From Brevibacterium sp. XM4083 (GTDB taxonomy: Bacteria; Actinomycetota; Actinomycetes; Actinomycetales; Brevibacteriaceae), in assembly GCF_006489205.2 (NCBI RefSeq), contig NZ_VFYR02000006.1:62001-126000 (forward strand): a DNA stretch of 64,000 nt, in the 5' to 3' direction. Made by a program: the position numbers and the translations under genes. Below are positions 35,735 through 45,239 of the stretch, piece after piece. Numbering within the stretch: position 1 is the stretch's first letter; each line of letters starts with the position of its first letter. A model generated the notes under the pieces. It was not told where the DNA came from. It did not search any database and saw only the letters and a program-made list of their open reading frames with translations.

Positions 35735-37869
35735 GCTCGCATCTCCTCTGAAACGTCGTTCGTGCGGTGGACGGGAGCCGCCGCCGTGGAGGCGGCGTCC
35801 TCGCTGCCCGCCTCGGCGTCCTCTCCGGTCGCCTCGGCGTCGTCTCCGGTCGCGGTGAGGACGAGGGCATCGACGGCGATGGCGCCGGATTCGGCGACGC
35901 GGACGGGGTTGATCTCGACCTCGGCGATCTCGTTGTTCGCGGCGATGAGCCGGGAGACGGAGACGACGACGTCGACGAGGCTCTCGACGTCGGCCGCCGG
36001 CCGGCCCCGCCAGCCCTGGAGCAGGCGGTAGCACGTGAGCTGGGTGAGCATGTCGTGGGCCTCCGCGCGCGAGACCGGGGCGAGCTCGAGCCGGGTGTCG
36101 TTGTAGAGCTCGGTCTCCGTGCCGCCGGCCCCGACCATGACGATCGGCCCGAAGTTCTCGTCCTGCCGCCCGCCGACGAGGATCTCGACGACGTGATTGC
36201 GTCCGTCCATCTCCTCGACGATGTACTCGCCGGCGCCGAGGCGGGAGACCATGTCCTTGTGCGCTGCCTCGAGTGCGGCGAGATCCCGCAGGCCCAGGGC
36301 GATGCCCCCGACCTCGGTCTTGTGCGCAGGCCACCCCGCCTTGAGGACGAACGGCGGGGTGAGCTCGGCGGCACCGACCGCCTCGGCGAGGTCATCACCC
36401 TCGGCCACGGTCACGGCACGGGGCACCTCAACACCTGCGGAGATGATCGTCTCGCGCGCCGCCGAGTACCCGCGGCCCCACGGGGTGACGGTGCCCGAGA
36501 GCTCGAACGCCTCGGCGATCCGCCCCGCATGGGAGGAGTAGAAGGCGGCGCGGGAGAGCACCCGCATCGTCGTGTCGATCGACCGGTAGCAGGGCACGGC
36601 GCGGGCCCACATGTCGGCCACGGCCTGGGAGTCCGCACTCATCGAATGGACGAGCAGCGGCTTGCGGTGCTCCATCGCCGCCCGGCCGAGCTCCTCGACC
36701 TCGGCCAGCTCCGCCTCGAGGAGCTCGGGGGTGTTCTCCCCGTAGCACCCGAAGTAGCCGCTGAGGACGACGGCGTCGACGCGCTCGTCGGCGAGGAGTT
36801 CGCGCACGACGCGGACGTAGATGCCGAGGTCCGACTCTCCTGCCCCGTCGAGGTCGACGGGGTTCTCGACGTGCCCGGCCTCGGGTAGGAGCGCCTCGAC
36901 GCGGGCGCGCACGGGCTCGGCTACGGGGTCGACGGTGAGCCCGTGAAGTTCGGCGATGTCCGCGGCGATCGCCCCTTGACCGCCGGAGTCGGAGACGATG
37001 CCGACCCGACGCCCGCCGGGCAGCCACGACGAGGCGAAGAAGCCGGCGAGTTCGACGATCTCCGAGGGCGAAGCGAGGCGGATCGCGCCGGCCTTCCGGC
37101 ACGCGGCGTCGACGGCATCGATCGCCGAGGTGAGCGAGCCCGTGTGCGAGCGCGCGAGTCGCTGTCCCGCATTCGACGCCCCGGTGGTGAGGATCATCGT
37201 CGGCTTCCCTGCCGCCCGCAGGCGCTGCATCGCCGCCACGAGGGCCGTGCCTCCGGTGAAGGATTCGAGGTAGAGCGCGACCTGGCTCGTGTCCGGATCG
37301 TCGACGAGGGAATCGAGGATCTCTGCGGCGCGGACGTCTGACTGTCCGCCGATCGAGGCGAAACGGGAGATGCCGAGTCCGCTGCGCGCCGAGAGCGTGG
37401 CGATCTCCGAACCGAGCTGTCCGCTCTGGGTGACCACGGCGAGCGATCCCGGGGTGAAGTGCCCCCACGCGAGGAGGAGCTCGTTGGCGGAGTCGACGAG
37501 CCCGAGCGACCCGGGTCCGATGAGACGGGCGCCGGCCGCGGTGATCGCCTCGGCGAGCTCCTCCGCCTGCGGAACCCGGGTCGAGATGATGAGGAAGGCG
37601 CGCACGCCGAGGTCGAGCGCCTCGGTGACGACGCCCGCCACGGCGGTGCCGGGGATGGAGACGACGAGGAGTTCGGGCACTTCGGGCAGGTCGCGCAGTC
37701 GTGCCCACGTCCGCTCCCCCTGGATCGAGGTTGCGCGCGCATTGACGAGGAAGACCCGGCGTCGTTCCGCTCCGGTCAGCGCTCCGGCGGCGAGCCAGAA
37801 CCCCCACTTCGCGGGGTCGTTCGAGGCCCCGAGGACGGCGACGCTGCGCGGATCGAAGAACACGTCCAC
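35731..37869 (-). CDS. acyl-CoA synthetase, ADP-forming (NDP-forming) type
   Basis: A 712-residue single-chain enzyme. A CoA-binding Rossmann domain is at the start (RSVAVLGASNDPAKWG). Two succinyl-CoA-ligase-like domains follow (VTQSGQLGSEIATL, where the phospho-His usually lies in a later loop). An ATP-grasp domain lies in the last third (FVLKAGWPAHKTEVGGI, VMVGAGGTETELYND, EINPVRV). Members interconvert acyl-CoA, ADP and phosphate with acid and ATP. The last 45 residues are an Ala/Glu/Asp-rich tail. The GTG start has GGAGG 10 nt upstream and lies 7 bp after the amino-acid dehydrogenase gene. Confidence 0.92.
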   Translation of the reverse strand: MDVFFDPRSVAVLGASNDPAKWGFWLAAGALTGAERRRVFLVNARATSIQGERTWARLRDLPEVPELLVVSIPGTAVAGVVTEALDLGVRAFLIISTRVPQAEELAEAITAAGARLIGPGSLGLVDSANELLLAWGHFTPGSLAVVTQSGQLGSEIATLSARSGLGISRFASIGGQSDVRAAEILDSLVDDPDTSQVALYLESFTGGTALVAAMQRLRAAGKPTMILTTGASNAGQRLARSHTGSLTSAIDAVDAACRKAGAIRLASPSEIVELAGFFASSWLPGGRRVGIVSDSGGQGAIAADIAELHGLTVDPVAEPVRARVEALLPEAGHVENPVDLDGAGESDLGIYVRVVRELLADERVDAVVLSGYFGCYGENTPELLEAELAEVEELGRAAMEHRKPLLVHSMSADSQAVADMWARAVPCYRSIDTTMRVLSRAAFYSSHAGRIAEAFELSGTVTPWGRGYSAARETIISAGVEVPRAVTVAEGDDLAEAVGAAELTPPFVLKAGWPAHKTEVGGIALGLRDLAALEAAHKDMVSRLGAGEYIVEEMDGRNHVVEILVGGRQDENFGPIVMVGAGGTETELYNDTRLELAPVSRAEAHDMLTQLTCYRLLQGWRGRPAADVESLVDVVVSVSRLIAANNEIAEVEINPVRVAESGAIAVDALVLTATGDDAEATGEDAEAGSEDAASTAAAPVHRTNDVSEEMRA

Positions 37870-37876
37870 GTCGGAC

Positions 37877-39052
37877 CTACCTCCCGCCCGCTGAAGCTGT
37901 GACAGCCTCGAGCTCGACGAGGTTCGCGTCGACCTTCCGCTGCGCGGCGGCGCGCGGGCTGATGCCCTCGTCCTTCGCCGTGGAGAGGACCTCGCTCGTC
38001 AGCGCCCCGAGGGTGTCGGTGATGATCTCCCGGCTCTGCTCCCAGCTGCCGTCGATGTCGCCGAATGCGACCCACCACCACCACGCGTTGGTCGCGGAGT
38101 TCGCGAGGAAGTCGGGAACGACGACCACACCGCGCGCGGCGAGCAGCTCCTCCGCCTCGGGCAGGACGGGCATGTTCGCGGCCTCGACGATGTACTTCGC
38201 TGTGATCCGTCCCGCGTTCTCCGGGGTGATCGCATAGCTCACGGCGGCAGGGATGAGGATGTCGGCGTCGGCGGCGAGCCAGTCGTCGCGGTCGCCGACC
38301 TGGTCGCCGGGGCGCAGGGCGTCTCGGGAGACCCCGCCGAAGGGGTCCCGGGTCGCGAGCAGGGTCTCGACGTCGAGGCCCTCGGGGTTGGAGACGAAGC
38401 CGTCGGCATCGGCGATGCCGACGACCCGGACCCCCGCCTCGGCGAGGAAGCGGGCGGTGGCCCCGCCCATCGACCCGAACCCCTGGATGACCGCGGTCGC
38501 CCCCTCCGGGGAGCGTCCGTCGGCCGCAAGTGCGGTGAGCGCCGCGGTGGCGACGCCGAGCCCGCCGACGAGCTCGTCCTGGGGCATGCCGTCGACGACG
38601 GTGTCGAATGCGGCGAGCGAGCGCCTGGCGGAGTCCTCGGGATCGTCCATGAGCTTCTCGACGGCGGCGAGTCCGCTGCCGAGGGCCCGGCGCTCGAGGA
38701 TCTCGTCGATGTCGTCCTGGCGCACCCCGAGGTCCTCACCGAGCGCCCAGTACGCCCGCATGATCGGGTTGACGGCGACGAGGAAGCGCTCGAGGACGTC
38801 CGTGGCACCCTCGGCGCGCGGGTCGAAGTCGATGCCGCCCTTCGCGCCCCCAAGCGGGACGTAGCGTCGGCCGGGCACGAGGTGGATCGCCTCCTTGCGG
38901 GTCATCCCTTCGGCGAGACCGCGGACCTCCTCGAGGGTGCAGCCCTCCCGCATCCGCAGCCCGCCGGACGCGCTTCCCCGCACGAGCGTGTCGATGACGA
39001 CGAATCCGTGGGTGCCGGTGACGGGATCCTGCCAGGTGATGTCCAAGAACAT
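37877..39052 (-). CDS. Glu/Leu/Phe/Val dehydrogenase family enzyme
   Basis: A 391-residue NAD(P)-dependent amino-acid dehydrogenase that converts an L-amino acid to its 2-oxo acid and ammonia. The catalytic Lys71 lies in PLGGAKGGIDFDP. The Rossmann motif reads GFGSMGGATARFL near residues 188-200. It is the first structural gene after the operator at 39071-39088. Which amino acid it uses is not evident; fusion-free proteins of this size include glutamate and branched-chain dehydrogenases. The downstream acyl-CoA enzymes favour a catabolic, non-glutamate role, but that is inference. Confidence 0.9.
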   Translation of the reverse strand: MFLDITWQDPVTGTHGFVVIDTLVRGSASGGLRMREGCTLEEVRGLAEGMTRKEAIHLVPGRRYVPLGGAKGGIDFDPRAEGATDVLERFLVAVNPIMRAYWALGEDLGVRQDDIDEILERRALGSGLAAVEKLMDDPEDSARRSLAAFDTVVDGMPQDELVGGLGVATAALTALAADGRSPEGATAVIQGFGSMGGATARFLAEAGVRVVGIADADGFVSNPEGLDVETLLATRDPFGGVSRDALRPGDQVGDRDDWLAADADILIPAAVSYAITPENAGRITAKYIVEAANMPVLPEAEELLAARGVVVVPDFLANSATNAWWWWVAFGDIDGSWEQSREIITDTLGALTSEVLSTAKDEGISPRAAAQRKVDANLVELEAVTASAGGR

Positions 39053-39070
39053 GGGGCCTCCGAGTCTTTA

Positions 39071-39088
39071 ACTGAACCGCGGTTCAGT
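39071..39088. promoter_or_regulatory. perfect 18-bp palindromic operator (TetR)
   Basis: ACTGAACCGCGGTTCAGT is fully self-complementary. It lies 18 bp upstream of the amino-acid dehydrogenase start and 40 bp downstream of the tetR stop, with a TTTAA stretch beside it. Its size and symmetry fit TetR sites. Confidence 0.85.
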
Positions 39089-39128
39089 AACGTCTGAGAC
39101 CCAGTCTGACGCGCCGGAGGACCGTGCG

Positions 39129-39797
39129 TCAAGAGTGCGGTGGGAGTGATTCCCCGGGTGCTCTGCCGCCCGGTGCCGCGGACGTGGCATCGCGGGCGAG
39201 GAGGGTGTCAGCGAACTCCTCGACCCACGCGAGCATCGTCGCCCGCTCCTCCTCTCCCGGGCCGACCATGAGGCGGACGGAGAGGCCGTCGAGGTAGGCG
39301 AGCAGCCGGGTCGCCGCGACCGCGGCAGGCTCCCCCGGGTCCTCGCCGTCCAGGGCGAACTCCCCGGTGGCGACGCCGTCGGCGATGACTCTGGCGAAGA
39401 CGTCCTGCCATTCCCGGTCGAGGACGGTGAGCGTGCTCTGGATCTCCGCATCGAAGAGCGCCGAGGACCACGCGTCCATCCAGATCGTCCACGCCCGCGT
39501 CGACCCGCTGGGCAGGTACCACGCGAGGAGGTCGGACAGTCGTGCCGTCGCCGGGGCGTCGGTGTCGACGATCTCGCGGGCGCGGTTGAGGTCGGACTCG
39601 CCGGCGTGGGCGAAGGCGGCCGCGACGAGGGCCTCCTTCGTCTGGAAGTGGTAGATGACGAGGCTCGCGCTCAGGCCGAGGCGCCCGGCGACGTCGGCGA
39701 CGCGCAGCGCACGCAGTCCGGTCGCCTCGATCTCGTCGACGGTCGCCGCGAGGATCTCCTCCCGGCGCACCGATGCCCGCTTCCGGCCCATTGCCAT
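39129..39797 (-). CDS. TetR-family regulator of the catabolic operon
   Basis: A 222-residue protein. The HTH is at residues ~12-58 (REEILAATVDEIEATGLRAL, VADVAGRLGLSASLVIYHFQTKEAL). The C-terminal domain (AWTIWMDAWSSALFD) resembles the BetI-type TetR ligand domain. It lies immediately upstream of, and in line with, the amino-acid dehydrogenase operon, with a perfect palindrome between. An internal ATG two codons downstream is an alternative start. Confidence 0.9.
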   Translation of the reverse strand: MAMGRKRASVRREEILAATVDEIEATGLRALRVADVAGRLGLSASLVIYHFQTKEALVAAAFAHAGESDLNRAREIVDTDAPATARLSDLLAWYLPSGSTRAWTIWMDAWSSALFDAEIQSTLTVLDREWQDVFARVIADGVATGEFALDGEDPGEPAAVAATRLLAYLDGLSVRLMVGPGEEERATMLAWVEEFADTLLARDATSAAPGGRAPGESLPPHS

Positions 39798-39907
39798 CCC
39801 CTCGACGGATCCTTGCTCAGTCCCGGACGCTGCCGTCCGGTAGCGGGGCGGAGTGCCCCATGAGCGTCCATCGTACTCAACGGTCGTTCAGGCGCGGGAC
39901 GGTCTGC

Positions 39908-41269
39908 TCAGATCGCGACGTCGGTGGGAGGTCCGACGAGGGAGAGCGCCTTGGGCTGGCCGAGCAGCTGTCCGGCCATGCCGCTCACCTGCTCCGGGGT
40001 GACGGAGCGGATGCGCTCGATGAGGTCGAGCGGAGGTTCGATGGGGATCCCGAAGATCTCGGCCCGAGCGAGGCGATTCATCCGCGCCGCCGAGGATTCG
40101 AGTCCGAGGACCATCGAGCCCGAGAGCTGGGAGACGATCTCGTCGAGTTCGCTGCGACTCGGCGCGTGCTGCGCGAGACGGTCCCATTCGCTCAGCGCGA
40201 GGTCGAGGACGGCCTGCCCGTTCTCGGGGCTGCATCCGGCATAGATCCCGAACGTCCCGGTGTCGGTGAATTGGCTGGCGGTGGTGTTGACCGCGTAGGC
40301 CAGCCCCCGCTCCTCGCGGATGCTCTGGAACAGCCGCGACGACATCCCGCCCCCGAGGAGGGTGAGCAGGACCGAATAGACGAACCGGTCCGGGTGGCCC
40401 TCGGGCAGCCCCTCGCATCCGAGCAGCATCCCCAGCTGCTCGGTGTCCTTGGCCGTGTGAGAGCGTCCGGTGAGGAAGTCCGGCCGGGTCCGCGCCGAGG
40501 CGGCAGCGTGGGGATGTCCGCCCCCGACGGTCCCCGGGGTGAGGATCTGCGCCCCGCCGAGGCGGTCGGTCGTCTCCGCGTCCCGGGCGACGGTCGTGGC
40601 GAAGGCCCCGGTCTCGGCCAGCGCCCGCTCGACCATTCCGACGACCTCGGCGTGGTCGGCTCCCCCGGCGGCGGCGATGATGAGCCGGCGGGGCACGTAC
40701 GTCGACGCGTAGTGGTCGAGGAGGGTGTGGTGTCCGAGGACGCGGATCTGCTCCTTCGTCGCGCCCACCGGGCGGGCGAGGGGGTGGTCGCCGAAGACGA
40801 GGGTGTCGAAGTCCTCGAAGAGGACATCGCCGGGATCGTCGGCGGCCATGGCGAGCTCTTCGATGATGACGCCGCGCTCACGCTCGAACTCGGCGCTCTC
40901 GAGGGTGGAGTCCGAGACCATGTCGAGCAGGAGCGCGGTGATGTCGGGCAGGTCGGTGACGAGGCACCGCGAGTAGTAGCAGGTGAATTCCTTCGCCGTG
41001 ATCGCGTTCGAGTCCCCGCCGGTGCGGTCGAAGGCGGCGGCGATGGCCAGGGCGTCCTTCGTCGAGGTGCCTTTGAAGAGCATGTGCTCGAGGAAGTGGG
41101 TCGATCCGGCGGTGTCCGCGGATTCGTCGCGGGAGCCCGCTGCGACCCAGATGCCGATGGTCTCCGAGGCGAGACCGGGCATGTGCTCGGTGATGACCGT
41201 GAGACCACCGGGGAGGACGGACCGAGCGATCGGTGCGTCCTCCCCGGTGTGGGCAGACTGGGAGATCAG
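39908..41269 (-). CDS. M16-family zinc peptidase (processing-peptidase type), probable CTG start
   Basis: Inverted zinc motif H58-F-L-E61-H62 in [14 protein letters not shown], the downstream [16 protein letters not shown] glutamate, and the C-terminal [24 protein letters not shown] region match the PPase/insulinase family that follows pnp in many bacteria. The first ATG (41182) would cut into conserved sequence: [15 protein letters not shown], a standard M16 N-terminus, is encoded upstream of it in frame. No ATG or GTG precedes it in frame. A CTG at 41267-41269 overlaps the pnp stop (CTGA) and has GAGGAG 8 nt upstream, so it is proposed as the start, giving 453 residues. The substrate is unknown. 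Confidence 0.87.
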   Translation of the reverse strand: MISQSAHTGEDAPIARSVLPGGLTVITEHMPGLASETIGIWVAAGSRDESADTAGSTHFLEHMLFKGTSTKDALAIAAAFDRTGGDSNAITAKEFTCYYSRCLVTDLPDITALLLDMVSDSTLESAEFERERGVIIEELAMAADDPGDVLFEDFDTLVFGDHPLARPVGATKEQIRVLGHHTLLDHYASTYVPRRLIIAAAGGADHAEVVGMVERALAETGAFATTVARDAETTDRLGGAQILTPGTVGGGHPHAAASARTRPDFLTGRSHTAKDTEQLGMLLGCEGLPEGHPDRFVYSVLLTLLGGGMSSRLFQSIREERGLAYAVNTTASQFTDTGTFGIYAGCSPENGQAVLDLALSEWDRLAQHAPSRSELDEIVSQLSGSMVLGLESSAARMNRLARAEIFGIPIEPPLDLIERIRSVTPEQVSGMAGQLLGQPKALSLVGPPTDVAI

Positions 41270-43497
41270 TTCTCCGACTCCTCGTCCGATCCCTCGGAGT
41301 CCTCGTCCTCACCGTCGACGACGGGAGCGAGCGAGAGCTTGCCGCGGTCGTCGATCTTCGTGATCTCGACCTGGACCTTCTGGCCCACGCCGACGACGTC
41401 CTCGACGTCCTCGACGCGCTTGCCGTCGTTGAGCTTGCGCAGCTCGGAGATGTGCAGGAGGCCGTCCTTGCCCGGGGTGAGCGAGACGAACGCGCCGAAG
41501 CTCATCGTCTTGACCACGGTGCCGAGGTAGCGTTCGCCGACCTCGGGGACCTGCGGGTTGGCGATCGCGTTGATCATCGACCGGGCCGCCTCGGCGGAGG
41601 TGCCGTCGGTCGCGCCGATGAGCACGGTGCCGTCGTCCTCGATGCTGATGTCGGCGCCGGTGTCCTCCTGGATCTGGTTGATCATCTTGCCCTTGGGGCC
41701 GATGACCTCGCCGATCTTGTCGACCGGGATGTTGACCGAGATGATCCGCGGGGCGGTCGCCGCCATCTCACCCGGGGCGTCGATGGCCTCGGCCATGACG
41801 TCGAGGATGACCATGCGGGCCTCGCGGGCCTGCTTGAGGGCGGCAGTGAGCACCGAGGAGGGCAGACCGTCGAGCTTCGTGTCGAGCTGGATCGCGGTGA
41901 CGAAGTCACGGGTGCCGGCGACCTTGAAGTCCATGTCGCCGAAGGCGTCCTCGGCACCGAGGATGTCGGTGAGTGCCGCGTACGCGGTCTGCTCGCCCTG
42001 GTCGGTGGAGATGACGTCGGAGACGAGGCCCATGGCGATGCCGGCGACAGGCGCGCGCAGGGGCACACCGGCCGAGAGCATCGACAGGGTCGAGGCGCAG
42101 ACCGAGCCCATCGAGGTCGACCCGTTCGAGCCGAGGGCCTCGGAGACCTGACGGATCGCGTACGGGAAGTCCTCACGGGAGGGCAGGACCGGAGCCAGCG
42201 CGCGCTCGGCGAGGGCGCCGTGACCGATCTCGCGGCGCTTCGGGCTGCCCACACGGCCGGTCTCACCGGTCGAGTAGGGCGGGAAGTTGTAGTGATGCAT
42301 GTAGCGCTTCGAGGTCACCGGGGACAGCGAGTCGATCTGCTGCTCGAGCTTGAGCATGTTGAGCGTCGTGATGCCGAGGATCTGGGTCTCACCGCGCTGG
42401 AAGAGAGCGGAGCCGTGGACGCGCGGGATGACGTCGACCTCGGCCGAGAGCGGACGGATGTCCTTGAGCCCACGACCGTCGATGCGGATCTGCTCGGTGA
42501 GGATGCGCTTGCGCACGATCTGCTTCGTCAGCGCGTTGAGAGCCGCCGCGATCTCCTTCTCACGGCCCTCGAAGCGCTCTCCGAGCTTGTCGAAGAGCTC
42601 AGCGAGGAGCTCTTCGCCCGCGGCTTCGCGCTCCTGCTTGTCGGCGATCTGGAAGTTCTCGGTCTGCTTCGCCTCGGCGAGGTCCTTGACGGCCTCGAAG
42701 ACGTCGTCCTGGTAGTCGCGGAAGACGGGGAACTCGACGGTCGGCTTCGCGGCGAGGTCGGCGAGCTCCTGCTGGGCGCGGCAGAGTTCGGCGATGAAGG
42801 GCTTTGCGGCCTCGAGCCCCTCGGCCACGACCTCTTCGGTGGGGGCCTTGGCCCCGGTCTTGACGAGGTCGAGGGCCTGGTCGGTGGCCTCGGCCTCGAC
42901 CATCATGATGGCGACGTCGTCACCGACCATGCGACCGGCGACGACCATGTCGAAGACGGCGTCGTCGAGCTGCGAGAAGTTCGGGAACGCGACCCACTGG
43001 CCGTCGATGAGGGCGATGCGGACACCGCCGATGGGGCCGGAGAACGGCAGACCCGAGAGCTGGGTCGACATCGACGCGGCGTTGATGGCCAGGGCGTCGT
43101 AGATGTGGTCGGGGTTGATCGACATCACGGTGACGACGACCTGGACCTCGTTGCGCAGGCCCTTGACGAAGGACGGGCGCAGCGGGCGGTCGATGAGGCG
43201 GCACGTGAGGATCGCATCGGTCGAGGGACGGCCCTCGCGGCGGAAGAACGAGCCGGGGATGCGGCCGGCGGCGTACATGCGCTCTTCGACGTCGACGGTG
43301 AGCGGGAAGAAGTCGAAGCCCTCGCGGGGGTTCTTACCGGCCGTCGTGGCCGACAGCAGCATGGTGTCGTCGTCGAGATAGGCGACGGCGGAGCCGGCGG
43401 CCTGCTTGGCCAGGCGACCGGTCTCGAAGCGGATGGTGTGCGTGCCGAAGCGACCGTTGTCGATCGTTGCGACCGTGGATTCAGGGGTGGTTCCCAC
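41266..43497 (-). CDS. pnp: polyribonucleotide nucleotidyltransferase
   Basis: A 743-residue PNPase, a 3'-5' phosphorolytic exoribonuclease. Two RNase PH domains ([19 protein letters not shown] and [20 protein letters not shown]) are followed by a KH domain ([20 protein letters not shown]) and an S1 domain ([28 protein letters not shown]). The acidic tail is usual. The GTG start has AAGGAG 5 nt upstream. It lies 289 bp downstream of rpsO, the usual order, and runs into the M16 peptidase with a 4-bp overlap. Confidence 0.98.
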   Translation of the reverse strand: MGTTPESTVATIDNGRFGTHTIRFETGRLAKQAAGSAVAYLDDDTMLLSATTAGKNPREGFDFFPLTVDVEERMYAAGRIPGSFFRREGRPSTDAILTCRLIDRPLRPSFVKGLRNEVQVVVTVMSINPDHIYDALAINAASMSTQLSGLPFSGPIGGVRIALIDGQWVAFPNFSQLDDAVFDMVVAGRMVGDDVAIMMVEAEATDQALDLVKTGAKAPTEEVVAEGLEAAKPFIAELCRAQQELADLAAKPTVEFPVFRDYQDDVFEAVKDLAEAKQTENFQIADKQEREAAGEELLAELFDKLGERFEGREKEIAAALNALTKQIVRKRILTEQIRIDGRGLKDIRPLSAEVDVIPRVHGSALFQRGETQILGITTLNMLKLEQQIDSLSPVTSKRYMHHYNFPPYSTGETGRVGSPKRREIGHGALAERALAPVLPSREDFPYAIRQVSEALGSNGSTSMGSVCASTLSMLSAGVPLRAPVAGIAMGLVSDVISTDQGEQTAYAALTDILGAEDAFGDMDFKVAGTRDFVTAIQLDTKLDGLPSSVLTAALKQAREARMVILDVMAEAIDAPGEMAATAPRIISVNIPVDKIGEVIGPKGKMINQIQEDTGADISIEDDGTVLIGATDGTSAEAARSMINAIANPQVPEVGERYLGTVVKTMSFGAFVSLTPGKDGLLHISELRKLNDGKRVEDVEDVVGVGQKVQVEITKIDDRGKLSLAPVVDGEDEDSEGSDEESEN

Positions 43498-43700
43498 GTG
43501 ATCTCCTTGTTCGGTGCCGAGTCCGGGCGACGGGTGCTCGCCCTGTCGGCGGACAGTGTGGAAGACGCCATGGAATCAGGGCCGGTCATCGATCGGGGCC
43601 CACGGAAGGTTCCCTCCGGAGGCCACTACCGAGGACCGAAACGTCCATGGGCGTCCGCCGGTCAGTCTACAGCAGACGCCGATGACGGCCAGTGAGCCTG

Positions 43701-43738
43701 CTCCCAGGCCCGGAGACGACTCCCAGGCCCGGAGACGA
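43701..43738. repeat. 19-bp tandem duplication
   Basis: CTCCCAGGCCCGGAGACGA occurs twice in perfect head-to-tail copies (43701-43719 and 43720-43738), just beyond the rpsO terminator stem. Confidence 0.9.
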
Positions 43739-43740
43739 CG

Positions 43741-43768
43741 AACGCCCCGCCGGTGAGGGCGGGGCGTT
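43741..43768. terminator. rpsO terminator
   Basis: A perfect 11-bp stem (AACGCCCCGCC paired with GGCGGGGCGTT) with a 6-nt loop, 18 bp after the rpsO stop. No T run. pnp could be read through it or from its own promoter. Confidence 0.8.
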
Positions 43769-43786
43769 GGACGAGATCGGATGCGA

Positions 43787-44056
43787 TCAGCGGCGCAGAC
43801 CGAGGCGCTTGATGAGCGAGCGGTAGCGCTCGATGTCGACCGCCTGCAGGTACTTGAGCAGACGACGGCGCTGGCCGACGAGGAGCAGCAGGCCGCGACG
43901 CGAGTGGTGGTCGTGCTTGTGGTCCTTGAAGTGCTCGGTGAGATCGGTGATCCGGCGGGTGAGCAGGGCAACCTGAACCTCGGGAGAACCGGTGTCGCCC
44001 TCGTGAGTCGCGTATTCCTTGATGATCTCCTGCTTGGTGGCAGTATCGAGAGCCAT
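43787..44056 (-). CDS. rpsO: 30S ribosomal protein S15
   Basis: An 89-residue protein of standard length with the S15 signatures [33 protein letters not shown] and RRRLLKYL. It binds the 16S rRNA central domain. TCAGGAGAACTCC precedes the ATG. The leader (44057-44110) can form GGAAC/GTTCC and GCGG/CCGC stems, possibly an S15 autoregulatory structure as known in other bacteria. This was not established here. Confidence 0.98.
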   Translation of the reverse strand: MALDTATKQEIIKEYATHEGDTGSPEVQVALLTRRITDLTEHFKDHKHDHHSRRGLLLLVGQRRRLLKYLQAVDIERYRSLIKRLGLRR

Positions 44057-44149
44057 GGAGTTCTCCTGACGTATCGTTGCGCGGCGCCGGAACCTGTCTG
44101 TTCCAGCCCTATGGGACCGCGGCCGGTGAAAACGGCAGAGATCAGCTTA

Positions 44150-45088
44150 TCAGGTGTGGAGCACCTCGCGCACATCGGCGATGTCCTCGTGCATCTGCGC
44201 GATGAGGTCGTCGAGGCCGGAGAAGGCGACCTGACCGCGGATGCGGGCGACGAACTCGAGGACCATGTGCCGGTCGTAGACGTCGAACTCCCCGAACTCC
44301 TTGTCGAGCACATAGGCCTCGACCCGACGGTCGCAGCCCTCGAAGGTCGGGTTCGTGCCGACCGAGATCGCGGCGGGGAACGGGTGGTCCTCCCCCTCGA
44401 AGCTCGCCCAGCCCGCGTAGACGCCGTCAGCGGGGATGAGGCCCTCGCCGTCGGCGGAGAGGTTCGCCGTGGGGAAGCCGAGATCGCGTCCGCGGGCGTC
44501 GCCGTGGACGACGGTGCCCTCGACCCGGTGGTAGCGGCCGAGCTGATCAGCCGCCTCGGCGACATCGCCTGAGATGATCTGGTCACGGATCCGCGACGAC
44601 GAGTACCGTCCCCCGCGTCCGACCTCGTCGATCGTCACGGTGGTGAACCCGAACTCCTCGCCGAGGCGGCGCAGGGTCTCGATGGTCCCGGCGTTGTCGT
44701 GGCCGAAGCGGACGTCGTCGCCGACGACGACGCACCGGCAGTCGAGGCCGTCGACGAAGTAGCGGGAGACGAACTCCTCAGGGGTCTGAGCGGCGAAGTC
44801 GAGATCGTAGGGCTGGATGAAGAGGGCGTCGATGCCGGTCTCAGCGATGAGCTGCGACTTCTGGCGCACACTCGTGATCATCTGCGTCGGCGTCTCGGGC
44901 TGGTGGACGGTGCGCGGGTGCGGGTCGAAGGTCATCGCGACCGATCGCAGGGAGTGCTCGTCAGCCTCGGCGGCGACGGCGCGCAGCACGGTCTGGTGGC
45001 CACGGTGGACGCCGTCGAAGTTGCCCAGGGTGATGACGGTGCCGATGCCGTCCTGCGGGACCTCGTCCAGCCCGTGATAGATCTCCAC
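44150..45088 (-). CDS. ribF: bifunctional riboflavin kinase/FAD synthetase
   Basis: A 312-residue enzyme that makes FMN and FAD. The nucleotidyltransferase motif GNFDGVHRGHQ is near residues 22-32 and SSSRIRDQIISGDV in the middle. The kinase half carries GRDLGFPTANL and GVYAGWA. The GTG at 45088 is chosen: GGAG is 10 nt upstream and homology begins there, although the frame stays open to 45325. A -10 box GATACT (45121-45126) lies upstream on the minus strand. Confidence 0.96.
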   Translation of the reverse strand: MEIYHGLDEVPQDGIGTVITLGNFDGVHRGHQTVLRAVAAEADEHSLRSVAMTFDPHPRTVHQPETPTQMITSVRQKSQLIAETGIDALFIQPYDLDFAAQTPEEFVSRYFVDGLDCRCVVVGDDVRFGHDNAGTIETLRRLGEEFGFTTVTIDEVGRGGRYSSSRIRDQIISGDVAEAADQLGRYHRVEGTVVHGDARGRDLGFPTANLSADGEGLIPADGVYAGWASFEGEDHPFPAAISVGTNPTFEGCDRRVEAYVLDKEFGEFDVYDRHMVLEFVARIRGQVAFSGLDDLIAQMHEDIADVREVLHT

Positions 45089-45239
45089 TCGAGCGCTGCT
45101 CCTTCCGTGCACCGACTCAGAGTATCGCAGTGGGATGACGCGTGCGAACCGGTCCTCAGCGGGGCCCTGCATGCGCGCGGAGCGGCCGCAGCGAGTCGGT
45201 TTCCGCCCGATCGGTCTGTTCGCGACGCCCCGCCTCGGC

